From contig NW_004624734.1 of NCBI RefSeq assembly GCF_000247695.1, positions 7,697,971 to 7,761,970 on the forward strand: a stretch of DNA of 64,000 nt, written 5' to 3'. A program made the position numbers and the translations under genes. Positions 11,529-49,099 of the stretch are shown here, piece by piece. The notes below the pieces were generated by a model. That model was not told the DNA's origin and ran no database searches. It saw only the letters and a program-made list of their open reading frames with translations. The stretch comes from Heterocephalus glaber (taxonomy: Eukaryota > Chordata > Mammalia > Rodentia > Bathyergidae). Each line of letters opens with the position of its first letter. Position 1 is the stretch's first letter.

Positions 11529-12976
11529 AAAACAAATGAAAAAATGAAAAGCCTCCTTTACGGAGAGACCTACTAGACGCCGCTAGATGTGACATCTGAG
11601 TGTCAGGGCTTTAAACAAGTTAGCAGGGAGCCATAGACTGTTGAGTCCTGTGAATATTTAATAACTACTGGTCAAAGAGCACAGAACACTGGTTGCCTAT
11701 TTCCCATAGACAAGAATGTTTTCTGGCACACTGCCGGTCCATCCCTGACTGAGAGAAACTGCTTGCCTGATAGGTTTCCAGTAAGGCTCTTAGAAACAAG
11801 TCTGTCATCCTGCCACTGCAGGGTACGGCAGCCTGGAAGGGTCAGCTCAGGAACTCTGCTGACTTCTGCCAACTCTCTGAAAAACAGAAGCTCTCAGTTG
11901 ACCAAGCTCATCACAAGCCCTCTCCTGCACACAGTGTGTAAGAAATGACAAGGTCACAGTCACAGGGGGACTTGTACCCATTGAAGCGCCGAGGGCTGCA
12001 TGCTCACATGGAGGCTTAGGACATAGGCATAGGATGGCAATGGGAGAGCTAACATGCAACTCAGGCGAAGCCCATGATCCTCACCGGCAGGGTCACTTTC
12101 GTGAGCTGCTGGCTATCATTTCTCGAGACAATGCCTGCTGAGAGGCAGGGTCAAAGGCCAGCGGCTCCCAGGTGGCAAAGATGCCCTATGTCTCATGCCT
12201 GGCTCTACTCCTCTCGCTAATAAGTTAGGGGAAAGTTCTTCGGCAAATAAACAAGATAGAAACAGTAGTTCTGCCTCTCAGCTTTCACCCACCTTCTCAT
12301 GAAACCAGCCCCCTCACCAGCTGCTATGCAAAGGCGGCATCAGTCGGCAGCTGCAGGCTCAAGATGTTCCACCAGCCCCAAAGGCCATGTCGGCAGGCAG
12401 GGATTATGCAATGTCAGAGAAGAGAAACAATGAGTCTAGGCCCTGCGAGATCTATGTGCTCAATTCCTGGCAGAAACATCACAGAGAAAGCTCTGAGAAG
12501 CCATGTCGGCCTGAAGCTCCAGCACAGCCCATTCCTGGACAAGAAAATGGAGCTCCACGCATGCGGCCAGGTGGGTCCTGTGACACAGACCCCAGGACGG
12601 CATCTCCACACAGGAGGGAGAGCGAGGCCGGGTCTCACAACTCCAGTAGCCTTCTAGAGGTGTAGGAAAAACTGAGCTTGTGTGAGAGTCCACATCACCC
12701 GATGGCACTCCAGTGACATACCCACAGGAAGAGCGAGGTTCCCCACTGAGGAAGCCATGACTACTCTGGACATTCGTAAGACACCCTTTCTACGCGAGTA
12801 CCCTGACTTCTGTGGGAGGGACAAGTTCCACGATGTCCTGAGTCCTTGGTGAAGAGGCCGGAGGCTGTAGTTTGGTAGAAAATGTGATTGGGAATGGAGA
12901 GGGCCATCCCCAAATTACTAGCTAGCAGGGCAATGAGGAGTTTCCCCTTTCTCAGCTTTGGTTTTCTGTTTTTGTC

Positions 12977-13074
12977 TTTTTTTTTTTTTTTTTTTTTTGA
13001 GATGAGGGTTTTGCTATGGTGCCCATACTGGGCTTGAACTCAGGGGCTCAAAGGATCCTCCCGCCTCGGCCTCC
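12977..13074 (-). mobile_element. B1 SINE, truncated
   Basis: A T-run of about 22, GAGATGAGGGTTTTGCTATG and GATCCTCCCGCCTCGGCCTC. The 5' third of B1 is missing. Confidence 0.65.
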
Positions 13075-13993
13075 TCATCTCTTAGAGAAGGTGCCAGACC
13101 CTCACACGACCCCATGGCTGTCAGACAACCTGACCTGTGGGGGCTGCCTGTACGGGCAACCTCAAATGCTTCTGTCTTCTCAGCATTCCACCTCTGCAAA
13201 GAGCAGCCAGGCTCTGAAGGGGGAAGAGAGCTGGGCCACTATGGAGAAGCCGAGGATGGAGAAGCACATGCCCTGAAGGGGGGCATGGTCCACAAGACAG
13301 AGAGGATGTCCTTCTGGTCCCCAGCCCTGGCAGGAGCACATCTCCCCATAAAGATCAGGTGTGGCCCACAGCCCCTGACAACCTGTAATCAGCAATCAGG
13401 GCAAGGCACAAACATCTCAAAGGGAATCTTGCCCAAGTTCCAAACCTCAACCCACAGAGAGCCTCCCTGTTTGTTGCTGGCAAACACCAATGCGGACTAC
13501 TTGTTTGCTAAATAGAAGGGCTGCAGGACAGCTGTGCTCATCTGCTGGGGGTACGGAGAGAGAAAGCCAGGGCGTAAGAAAAAGAACCACCTGGATCATG
13601 GCCTTCAAGCAAAGCTGACTTGCACTGGTAACCTCGCCTGCAATGGGTGCAGCGTAACCCAAAGGCCCTGAGCACACAGCTGGACAGCAGGGATGCGCCG
13701 GACAGGTTCACACACGAGTCAGCAGAGTGGCGAGCCCCCGTTTCACCAGCAAGAAAACTCAAAGGGGATTCATGCAACAAGACGGTACCCGGACTCGCTT
13801 CTTCCATCAAGAAAGCCCACGGAAAGAAGAGCAAAGGAATGAAAGCCACAGTCATGAAGGTGAAGTGAAGGAAAGAAGGCAACCGAGGGCCATTGATCCT
13901 GAGCCATCTATAGCAGGAGCAGAGCTGATGGCGGAATGAGCGGGGGAGGGACCCTGATGCCACGTGGCCTCCAAGACAGGGTGAGACGCAGGC

Positions 13994-14010
13994 TGACGAC
14001 GACGACGACG
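13994..14010. repeat. (GAC)n trinucleotide repeat
   Basis: Five GAC units. On the CLMN strand they read as GTC/CGT units inside the possible 3' UTR. Confidence 0.85.
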
Positions 14011-15617
14011 ATGGAGCTTCTGTTGCCACAGGCTCCTGCCCCATGCAGCCAGTGACCCCTCTGCTCCTATCCCACGCAGAACGAAAAGCTCCAACCGGGG
14101 TCGTCAGACACAGCAAAGGCGGGAGCAGCTGAATGAGAGGCCCGCTCAGCAGCCAACATGGGCACTCAGGTGGACACGGGGTCTCTGGGTACAGCCCTCG
14201 GGTCTGGGCACTGCACAAAGGCATCTGGTCAGGGGGGCAGGTAGGAGTTAAAATCTGGCCTTTGTGCTGCTCCTCGGGCTCTGTCGTAGCTCAGGCTGTA
14301 GATGCCCAGAGAAACAGGCAAAAGGTGCCCTCTGCCAGTCAAGCCAAGTGCTCATGAGTGGCTTCTGCCCAGTGGGAGAGCCTTTTTTGAAATGGTACTG
14401 CATAGTCTAAGAGGAGCCCGGGGTGTGTCCCTCTTTCCCGGGCAGCGAGCACTGGAGAGATCGGTGAAGATGTGGAATCAGCCCCAGAGAAAAGGTGTGG
14501 AAGTACTGACCAGTAGGGTCCTCCAAAGGTGAGTCCAGCCCCCTGGTGACCTACAGAAGCCCCCACCCCGTGACATCACACTTCAACAGGAGCAGACCCA
14601 CAGCACCCCCAGCCACTGGAAGAAAGCTTACAGGAAAGACAGAAACGGAGACCAGCAAGAGAAAGGAGGCTTAGTGGAAACAAAGACAAGCCATCGAGCA
14701 GAAAAGACCTTCCCCAAACACTCCATTAACACCCACAGAGGTCAGACCTGCAGCCCTGGATCCAGCACAGGACACTATGAAACAAAACCCGTGAACATGA
14801 AGGAAAATCCTTGGAAAGTAGTAACTAAATAAAACCTGCATATAGGGAGGATAACACTGAATCAATCTTCCTGAAAGCAGATAAAAAATGAGAGGAGAAA
14901 CAAAAAAGCTGGTGGCCCGGAATGAAAGAATGTAAATAATTAGAAGAAAATTAAGAAGTTTCCCAGGGGGGCCCCACACAAGGTAAAACAGTAGGCTACA
15001 ATACCATCGCCACAGTGGGGAACACCAAGAGTAAAGAGATCTTAAATGTTCTCAGGGAGGAGGAAAACACCCAAGTCACATATAACGGCGGCACGGGCAT
15101 TAGAAGGGAATCAGACATCTCAGCAACCATGGCGGGAGGAGGTTACTTTCTACCTGCAGGTCTATACTCAGCCACACCTGGGGAAGGGTAGCGGAAAGAC
15201 ATTTTCAATCATGCAAAAATCTCAAGATAATCACTATACTTACTTCCCATGTTCGCCTCCTGAGGCTACTAAAGAACATGTCGAGGGAGGCAGAGAAAGG
15301 TAGGAGGGAGAGGGAGAGACATCTTAAATTAAGGAGAAATTTTGATATGAAGACAGGAGTGAAGAGGGCCCAAGGCAGTATCAGCACTGAATAGGGACTG
15401 ACACCCCAAATGTGGGGCATGGGTTAGAGCGAAACCTCCATTTATGGGATGAGCAGGTCACTAGATGTTTCTAAGCTAATTAAAAAAATAAAGCATGCGC
15501 ATGTTACATACAAATCCAAATGTAAATATTAGAAGAAACAGTTAAAAATGATGAAAGTGGTTACTTCCAGGGAGAAAGACTTGGAGGACTATTAGTTCTC
15601 ATTAAAAACTTTATAGT

Positions 15618-15727
15618 ATTTCTTTATTTTGGTTTATTTTCGAGACAGTTTCATTATGTAGCCCTAGCTGGCCTTGAAGTCACAATCCTGTGGTGGGATT
15701 ATAGGTGTGTGCTACCACGCTGGGCTT
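15618..15727 (-). mobile_element. B1 SINE
   Basis: CGAGACAGTTTCATTATGTAG ... GGGATTATAGGTGTGTGC ... CACGCTGGGC in reverse orientation, shortened internally. Confidence 0.65.
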
Positions 15728-16710
15728 AAAACAAACGAAAAGCAAGTAATGGACTGGTTTGTCCAGCAGCCTTCTGTGTTCAACTTCTTCCATATAAACC
15801 TATGCTCAAATGAAATTGTTTTTTCTTTCAAAAAAATCAGTTTACTGCCAACCAGAACCAAATGACTCTCAGGCATCTTGCCAGGAGCTGTTTTAAAGAC
15901 TATCACAAGTTGTAATAGGTGAGAGAAGAGGCCTGCGGAGATTTCTCTGAACAAGGTCTAGACACATAAAATGAAATGATTCACACTTGGGTCAGCTCTT
16001 CTTTGGCATCTAATCTGGGCAAGGACTGCACGGTGCCCAGGGCTATAAAATATCACATAATCTTTATCACCTGTACCTTGGAGCTTTGGATGATACCAGG
16101 GAGCTCATTAATTAGTTCGTTTTCTATGGAGCTCCTGGCCTTCCAGATGGAATTGCTCCAAGCTCCCAACAGCTTTCTCCTTGGAGGGCTGCAGTTCTTT
16201 CCAGGAGGGGAGGCAGACTATAATCGGATGGTTTACAGGCCAGATTGTGGCTGTCACCGACTCAAATGTGCTTGCTCCTAGACTGTTTCAGTCATGCTGG
16301 AACCCTGTAAGCCTGAAACCCACTGTCTGAAATCGGCTTGCTCGGAAGGAACGAGATTCTTTCCTTTTGTGACGAGAATATTCCAGACAAGAGCAGGGGA
16401 TGAGCTTGAAGGTAAAGGAAACTTCTTCGTGGACAAAATACGAGAGCAAAAGAATGACAGATGGCCTAAAAAGTTTTTGGTTTTGTTTGAATGAGGGTAT
16501 CTTATCTAGCAGACATCATTTTGGGGACATTCATGTGTGTGATAGGTCTCCCGTTAAATGTGACGCTCTGGACTGGGCATCAGGCGGCCTGGGTACTCCT
16601 GGCAAGTCAGTGTGACTTTGGTCAGCCTGCTTTGCTTCTCTGGGTTCAACTGGACAGAATGATCCCTGAGGGCTCTCCTAGTACTTTACAACTTTACAGG
16701 TTGCCTAATA

Positions 16711-17073
16711 CAGTGGACCCTTGACTTACGAACTCAACTCATTCTCAAGGGCTGGTTGTAACTCAAGTTGGTCAATGAAGGCTCAGGCTCCTCTACACAG
16801 CCTTCAAGTCTCTCTCCTGTATATAGGCAGATCTCAGTGTCCTCGGAGAGACACTGGCCCAGGATTTCTCAGTTAACCCCACACAGGAGAGGATGCTGTC
16901 ATGTTCCTTCCAGAACTCTTTAAGAGTTAAATCTGTATCTGAGACCATCTGGAAGCACAAGTGGCTGGCATTCAGGTTGTAACTCAAGACTCTGTTTGCA
17001 AGTTAAAACTAAAATTCCGGTCATAACACAAGTTGTTCGTATGTCAGGCCAGTTGCAACTCAAGGGTCCACTG
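16711..17073. mobile_element. 363-bp non-autonomous TIR DNA transposon flanked by TA
   Basis: Both ends carry the same inverted terminus (CAGTGGACCCTTGA at 16711; its complement ends at 17073). A TA dinucleotide lies immediately outside each end (16709-16710 and 17074-17075). Similarity of the inverted repeats extends inward with mismatches, and the internal motif GTAACTCAAG recurs. TA duplication with short inverted termini is diagnostic of the Tc1/mariner/pogo superfamily, and the size without a transposase indicates a MITE-like internal-deletion product. Exact family not identified. Confidence 0.75.
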
Positions 17074-18254
17074 TACGGGCTTTTGAAGGGAAAGGAGAGA
17101 GGAGGAATGACACACAGGCTTTGCTGACCTGGGTCTTAGCAGGGAAAGGGCAGTGGAGGGAAGGGAGACGGAGGGCGGCAGAGGCGCCTTTGGCCTGCCC
17201 TGGGCATGTTCCAGAAAGCCTTTTCAAGAAACCCATCAGGACCAAAGCAAAGGATGCTGGTGGGTGCTGAGAGGGCATCCTGAGGCTGCTGTGCACAAAG
17301 CTCTCTCGAACAGCAGCCTGCGGGACCCCTGCCAGCTCTGGCTTCGGTGGGGGCTCATTCTGAGCCCTGTTCCTTCTGCTGCTGCTCAGGCCTTCTGCAG
17401 TGCCCTATGGGACCTTGAGGGTCTCTGCACAGGAGCTCGGCAAATGGGAGGGGGTCTCAGGGCTGGCCCCAGCCAGCCAGCCAGACCTCTGCTTTTAATG
17501 CATCGTCTAGACTGGCCCATCTCAGGTTTCATTTGACAGAAGCGTTCCATGGGTAGAGAAGGTTTGCAAATCACAGTGCTACCTCAATCCAATCAATGCA
17601 AAGGCAAAGCAAAAACGCATCTCCCTGCCCCAGCTACCCCTCCCAAAAGCTAGGGTGAAAAAACAATGTGCTGCGGCTCACAACAAAGCCTTCACTCTCT
17701 CCCCTGGATTCTCCTTTCCTGGATGTGCTTGCTGGGAGTCCTCAGCGCCATGCTGCTAGGTTTTGCCCCAGTGAATAGAACCAATCACCAGACTGCAACA
17801 GGGCTGTGGACCCCGAGTCCCTGCACACAAACACCCCCAACTGGAGGAAAATAAGGCAGTTCTCCTCCGGGAGGTACCTGTGCTCTTTCTCACCAAGAAG
17901 ACCCTCCTCTGAGAGGCCCACAACTCAGGTTCATCCAGGACCTTAAAAATCTGCAAGTGCATAAGCTAAGCCCCAGGTTTTGGCTTTTAGTATCGATGCT
18001 TACCATCTAACCAAGCAAGGCACACAGGACAAAACCCACCTAAGGATTCAGCCACAAACCTGAATTTGGAGCACACAGCCAGAGAAGAAAGCATGCTCTC
18101 AGCAGGAAAAAGGAAACTAGAGAAAAAGCAAACAACAGGGTAGGGGGCCTACATCTCCTCGGAGGTCTTCAACTCTCTGCAGAAGTGGCCCAATCCAGAA
18201 CAAAAAATAAAATGAAGTGAAGAGACCCCACTCCTGGTCAGGGTCCTGTCTTTT

Positions 18255-18260
18255 TTTATT
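18255..18260 (-). terminator. CLMN: Candidate proximal polyadenylation signal AATAAA
   Basis: A canonical AATAAA on the minus strand begins 15 nt after the CLMN stop codon and sits in an A-rich stretch. A U-rich run lies about 45-55 nt further downstream. If used, the 3' UTR would be only a few tens of nucleotides long. The hexamer is certain; its use is not. Confidence 0.35.
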
Positions 18261-18275
18261 CTGCAGACACACGCA

Positions 18276-43827
<25,552 letters not shown>

Positions 43828-43886
43828 CTGAAAACAAAGAAATGTCGTTAGCTGTTAGCTGATGTTGTATACATAAAATCCCGTCC

Positions 43887-43965
43887 TCTGACACCTGCCT
43901 CCCAAGCGCAAGGTCCCGAGTTCAATCCCCAGTACAAAAAAAACAAAAAACAAAAAACAAAAAAA
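43887..43965 (+). mobile_element. 5'-truncated ID SINE
   Basis: Only the 3' half of an ID is present (CCAAGCGCAAGGTCCCGAG ... CAATCCCCAGTAC), with a long (CAAAAA)n tail. It lies 60 bp from the exon 2 acceptor, on the intron 1 side. Confidence 0.75.
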
Positions 43966-44144
43966 TCCAGCCCTCCCTTTCCCAGGGAGATGCTGTGTAG
44001 ATGTCAGACAGAGCCCTGGGGGTTCTGGGTGAGAACACAGAGCCCTTCCCAGAAGGGGGCAGGCCAGGCCTCCTGCAGCACCCTGAACCCATTTCCTAGC
44101 AGAGGCCCAGAGCTCCTGCATAACCTACGGGTGTGTGAGCATGA

Positions 44145-44173
44145 ACACACGTGCGCGTGCGCGCACACACACA
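44145..44173. repeat. Alternating (CA)n(CG)n tract
   Basis: 29 bp of perfect purine/pyrimidine alternation, ACACACGTGCGCGTGCGC followed by GC and CA units. A second Z-DNA candidate, in intron 1. Confidence 0.92.
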
Positions 44174-46479
44174 GGGAGCGTTCAGGCAGCAGGGCTCAGT
44201 AGCTGCCTAGTGGTTAAGAAAGGTCTCAGGACCTGGGCAGGCTCCCCTGAGTGGGGAGGCAGGCTGGGATGAGGCCAAGGATTGGGAATTATGGTGGCGC
44301 TCTCAGAGGAGCCGCGCGTGGTAGAGCGAATCTGACACCTCAGGCCAGCCTCCCACACTGTCCCATCTGCATGCTGAGCATGGGGACCCCACACACCAGG
44401 CACAGCACAGTCCCCGGCACAATGGCTATTTTATCCCTCCTGGGTAGCTAATCTTGTAGAGCCATGTAAGTCTTTGCATCTTCCAGGAAGGGAGAGTTCT
44501 ACAGGCACCTGCTGTGGAGCCATGGTGACATAATTAATAAACCAGGACATAATGGGGGGACATAGTAAACCAAGATCCCTTTGTCCAGGGGCCAGCGTTG
44601 CCCAAAAGGGCTCCTTAGCCAAGAGCTTTCACTGTGCAGGGCCCCTGCCATCCACCAACTCCATTTGAGGCTATTTCTTTTGTTTTTAATTTCTTTTTTT
44701 ATTAGAACATGCTTGAGATACATAGTGAATACACTCATTGCGGGGGAGTTGGTACATGTACATATAGGGCCTTAATCTTTTTTCCTTTCATTTCCCCACT
44801 GCATCCCTGGAGCCCATTCTGCTCTGCAAGAGGCTGTTTGTGTCTATGAATCTGTAAACCTTACCACAGCCCTGCCAAGCGGAAACTCTTACTCTACAGG
44901 CGAGCAAAACGGCTGAGAGGACACAGGCGGCTGCAGGGAGGTGGAGCTGGGCCACCCTCAGGTCTGGGCTCCCACATCCGCAGGCGCCCTGGAAATGGAA
45001 GGCCTGGGTTTGAACACCAGCTCTCCTGATCACGGCCAAGGTGTCTGTGGCAGGCAGGAATACTTGCGCGTTTAGCAAGAGGCAGGAGCACTCGCTGTGT
45101 GGCCGGAGCCAAGCTCGGCCTTGCCCATGCATTACTGAAGGTGATCTACACTGTGACCCGAGGCAGACACAGCGACGGGTAACCCTCAGCCAACTGAGGC
45201 CCCGGGAGATGTCATACTGGCCCGAGGTTGTGCACTCGGCAGGGCAGGGTTATCATCTGTATTGTTCAGATGAAGAAAGTGCGGAGAGAAGAGCGATACG
45301 CAGCCAAGCAGGGACGCTGGCTGCGTAGCTTCTACCCCTCCCCTCCGAGCACGCTGCCTGGAGCTGTCTCAAGGCCCTCGGGGACCTGGACCTCCTCCCT
45401 GCACAGGTCACGGTGCCCAGGGCCTCGAGCTGCCACACCTCTCAGGAAGCTTCCCTGAAATGCCTGAGTCAGAGGACTCCCAAATCAATGCCGTCTGGAT
45501 TTTAACATTCGGGAAGAACATATCACAGAGGCCCGAAGCCATTTCACACTTCTTTAGCAATAAGAGAGTGAGAGCCAATTTATCTCCTGCAGGGGAAAAA
45601 AGCTACAGTTTTCCATAACTAGAGTGCTTTCTCTTCTTGGCCTGCGTAAATCACATTTTAATATTATGCCTTTCAATCTTTTTAACTGAAAAGTCGGCAG
45701 ACAGTAATTGTGCACGTAACTGCTGTTCTCTCATTTTTCTCCTTTTCTGAAAGGGAAGGTCACTCACTGGCAAGTAGATGTAAGAGTTAAAGATCTAATT
45801 TCAGTAAACTGCCTTGTGGGGAGCAAGGGGAGAGAGGAACGGCGAGAAGGTGGCAGGGCTGGGAGGTAGCAGGAGGGCCGTGTGCCGACCCACGAGTCAC
45901 AGGCTCAGACTTCCGGAAGCCTGGTCCCCACCTGAGATCTTCCCATCTCTGCAGTGATGGATCTACCTCATTCTCGCTGGCAACTGCGGTGTCTTCCAGG
46001 GTCTGGGGTCACCACCCCCACTTGGTGGATGCAAAGGCTGTGTGTGACTTTTCACCGTTACAAGTGACACGGCAGCAGCCACCCTCCCGCGAGCACCCTG
46101 GCCCTTGGCTCTCTGTGCAGAAAACATGAATGCATTTCTTACCCTTCACAGCTCAGAGTGGAACTGCTGGGTCTTAGTGGTAGGCACATTTAAAATTTTA
46201 ATAGCTACTTCCAAACTGCCCTCCCCAAAGGCTGCCCCAGTTTATACTTGCACCCCCACCCGTCTTTAAGCAAGTTTATGGGGACTGTAAAGTATTTACA
46301 CACACATTCAAACACGTAGGCTGGTTTCTCCATCTGGCCTCAGAGACAGCAAAGTATACACCCTGCAACAGAAGTGCATTTAGTAAAAGCCTGTGAGAAC
46401 CTGGTCAGACTGCTGCCTTAACTGCACTCAAGGGTGTGAATGTGGAGGGGCATGTCTGATGGTCTACACACACCTGACC

Positions 46480-46597
46480 CACCCAAGCATTCATCCACCC
46501 ATCACCCACCCATTCTTCTGTCCACGCCCTTGTCCACCCATCTGTTTATCCATCTATCCATCCGTCCGTTTATCCATCCATCCATCCATCCCTCCAG
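46480..46597. repeat. (ATCC)n imperfect tetranucleotide repeat
   Basis: CCATCCATCCATCC and ACCC-ATCC variants over about 115 bp, ending where the L2 fragment starts. Confidence 0.9.
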
Positions 46598-46745
46598 CTA
46601 ATATTTATGCAGTGACTATTATATGCTGGGAACTATGCCAGGCTCTGTAGGCAAAATCAGTAATGAAGAATTAAGCATTCATGGAATCTGCACTCCAAGA
46701 ATTCACAGCCAAGCAGGAGAGAGAACACATAGATGCTGCAGGGCA
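46597..46745 (+). mobile_element. L2 LINE 3' fragment
   Basis: AATATTTATGCAGTGACTAT, GCTGGGAACTATGCCAGGC and GGCAAAATCAGTAATGAAGA follow the L2 3' end pattern. Confidence 0.55.
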
Positions 46746-47159
46746 CACACGCAAGGAGAAATGGACTGGAAGTGCCGAAGGTGCTGCGGACAGGAGGAGG
46801 GGCCTGCGGCACTTCCAGGGCCCTAAGAGGATCCACAGGAGATGGAGGCATTGGGGGTCCAGAACGCAGAGACCGTGTGTTCGAACCTGCCGTGACTCAG
46901 CACCAGCCTCTGGCTGGCTTCACTTCTAGCCCAGCCAACACCGCTGGGCAAACCCACCCACACATCAGCCCCGATGCATAGGTGATGACTGGGGGCTCTC
47001 TGGGGGCCATGAGAGCAAATCACACACAGCAGAGCAGGCTCAGACTGCAACTACAAAGACTCAATTTCCAGACCTAAAAAGGGACGCATCGCTCAGTGTG
47101 CCGGAGAGAGGCACCATGAGAGCCCCAGGCTGCCCTGGAACATCCACATCCCGCTCACG

Positions 47160-47265
47160 CTGCAACCTTGGGCAAGCTCACGCCTTCCAAAGTACCTTTG
47201 CCTCGGTTTCCCCAACAGAATGAGGACAGCCATGCCTCTCTCACAGCAAAGTTACAGAGATTCCC
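47160..47265 (+). mobile_element. MIR SINE fragment
   Basis: CAACCTTGGGCAAGCTCACG and CCTCGGTTTCCCCAACAG match the MIR 3' half. Confidence 0.5.
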
Positions 47266-49075
47266 CGAGATCGTCCCCAAAAGCATCCTCAGCAGCTGCT
47301 CCCCCAGCCGGGTTCCTGGCCCCCAGGGTCACACAGTGCACCTGGGTCACGGGGCGGCGTCTGGTGTCTGGACACAGAGGGCCACAGCTCTGGCGTGGCC
47401 TTCTCTGTTTTAGAATACCCGCCCCCACCCTGCAGACGGTCCTCCTCTGGCCTGCCAAGACTCCATAAACTTTATATAGTTTCCATAAATCCAACGGCCC
47501 CTTTTTTCCCATCACGTTGTAAAGGTGTAGGAAACCCTTTCTCTGGATGGGTCTGGCCTTCTCGGGGAGTATTTGCGAGGCCAGGGTGGGTTTACTGGGC
47601 AGCAATAGATTAATAACCATGTTGTAAAATCACCATCCTGGCTCTGCCTGGCCAGCCACGGTGTCAGAGAGCTGGTGGGGCACAGAGGGGGAGCACACCA
47701 GGCCCAGGGTCCAGGGACAGGGGCTGAAAGGAGGGAGGCCTGCTTTCTGGCTTGACGCCACCCGGCCAGACTCCCAGGTGCCACTTCAGCTCTGGCTTCG
47801 CCAAGAAGAGAGCATTTGAAAATAGGAAGTGGGCTATTTCTCCCTCTGCAAGCCCCCAAGGGCGGGCTCAGGCGGGGGAGTATGGAGAGGCAGGCACCGG
47901 CTCTGGGAGTTGAAGTTGATTCATGTATACTTGTGGCCTTTTGTCTGTATGTCCACATTTCTCCAAACCTACTTCCTGTACAGTATTTCTTCTGTAATAG
48001 TTCTGTTCTTCCCTGCCTTGCACAAAGCTGTAGTATTGTACCTGCTTATTAGAAATTACATGCACATTATAATAAATTATAATACTACAGGAAAGCACAG
48101 AGGGAACGAGCGTCTCTTGAAATGTCATCACAATTCAGGAACACATGTGTACACAACTGACACCTGTAGGTTCTCACACACAAGATTTCAATGTGATCAG
48201 GACTGATTCTATTTCTAAAGTGTGGCCCACTGATCACTAACATCAAGAATGTCTGGGGTGACAATTAAAATGCTACTTCCTGGGCTCCACCCCAGACATG
48301 CAACTCAAACTCTCTGAAACAGAGGCCTGGGAAACTGCATTTACCCAGCATGGTGGTCAATGATGGCATAGCCTGAATACCATCTTGGCAGGAGGGGGAA
48401 ATTTGCTGTTTCTGGGTGACCTTTGGGCAGGGCAGAGACACAGATGCGGCATGTCAGCCTGGGGTGGAGAAAGACAGGCTGTCTGGAGCCAGACCTGGCC
48501 CCACCATGGCCCATAAAATGGGGAGAGGTGCTCAGGTTTAATCAATGACAGATCAGATGGGGAACGTTTCGGGGCACCAGGTAAGAAAGTCATTTCCTGT
48601 CCTTTGTCCACAAGGCTCTTCCGGATGATGGGTACCTTCCAGAGTGGCTTCGGTCACTGAATTCCCAGGCTGGGCGGATCTGATTCTCCCGAGAGGCGTT
48701 TGGCTGAGGAGGCCTAGCCTGGACTGGCCAGTTTGGGCCATTGATTCCAGCCTCAGAGACGCTGCTGTGTGGGAAGTGAAGAGGAGACAAGGGGAACGGG
48801 ACCGGCTGCGGCCTCATCTCCAGCTGCTCACTCCCCTTAGCACCCGGTAAGGGTGCAGGATTTGGCTGAGGGGGTGAGGGGTCAGGCAGGGTTAGTGGAG
48901 ACCCCAGCACAGTTCTCAGACCTGCCACCAGGCCAGAGTGGTGGGTATGAGCTGCAGCGCCACTTGGGGGACAGAAAGGCTGCTTTTGCTCTGCCCCCAA
49001 CACTGCTACAGGAAAGGAGGGACAGGAACCAGGGAGCCTGCTTTCTCAACCAGTGCTGTGAAGGCTGAAAGAAGT

Positions 49076-49099
49076 GGGCGGGGGGCGGGGGGCGGGGGG
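49076..49099 (+). repeat. G-rich (GGGGGGC)n tract, G-quadruplex candidate
   Basis: Four G-runs of three or more separated by single C bases, within 24 bp. Predicted to form a very stable quadruplex on the plus strand (non-template for CLMN is minus). Confidence 0.9.

Larger units (their letters stand above)
8301..18275 (-). other. Possible long 3' UTR of CLMN / downstream region
   Basis: No coding exon is recognised here. The stretch contains a MIR-like copy near 10945-11060, one near 11235-11400 and another near 16560-16700, two ID SINEs, two B1 copies and one TIR element. On the minus strand the distal part (about 8.3-10 kb) is AU-rich and SINE-poor, with a TTATTTATTG motif near 8950, as in long vertebrate 3' UTRs. 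My memory that mammalian CLMN mRNAs carry a multi-kilobase 3' UTR is not firm. The left boundary is arbitrary. Confidence 0.3.

Noticed and set aside
13538..14224. Open frame of 228 codons on the minus strand
   Set aside because: Cys/Ser/Pro/Leu-rich composition typical of chance frames in GC-rich DNA, overlapping frames on the other strand, no recognisable domain.
16280..17100. Inverted repeats as a terminator or CRISPR-like structure
   Set aside because: The inverted ends belong to a eukaryotic TIR transposon with TA duplications. No spacer array exists, and the window is mammalian.
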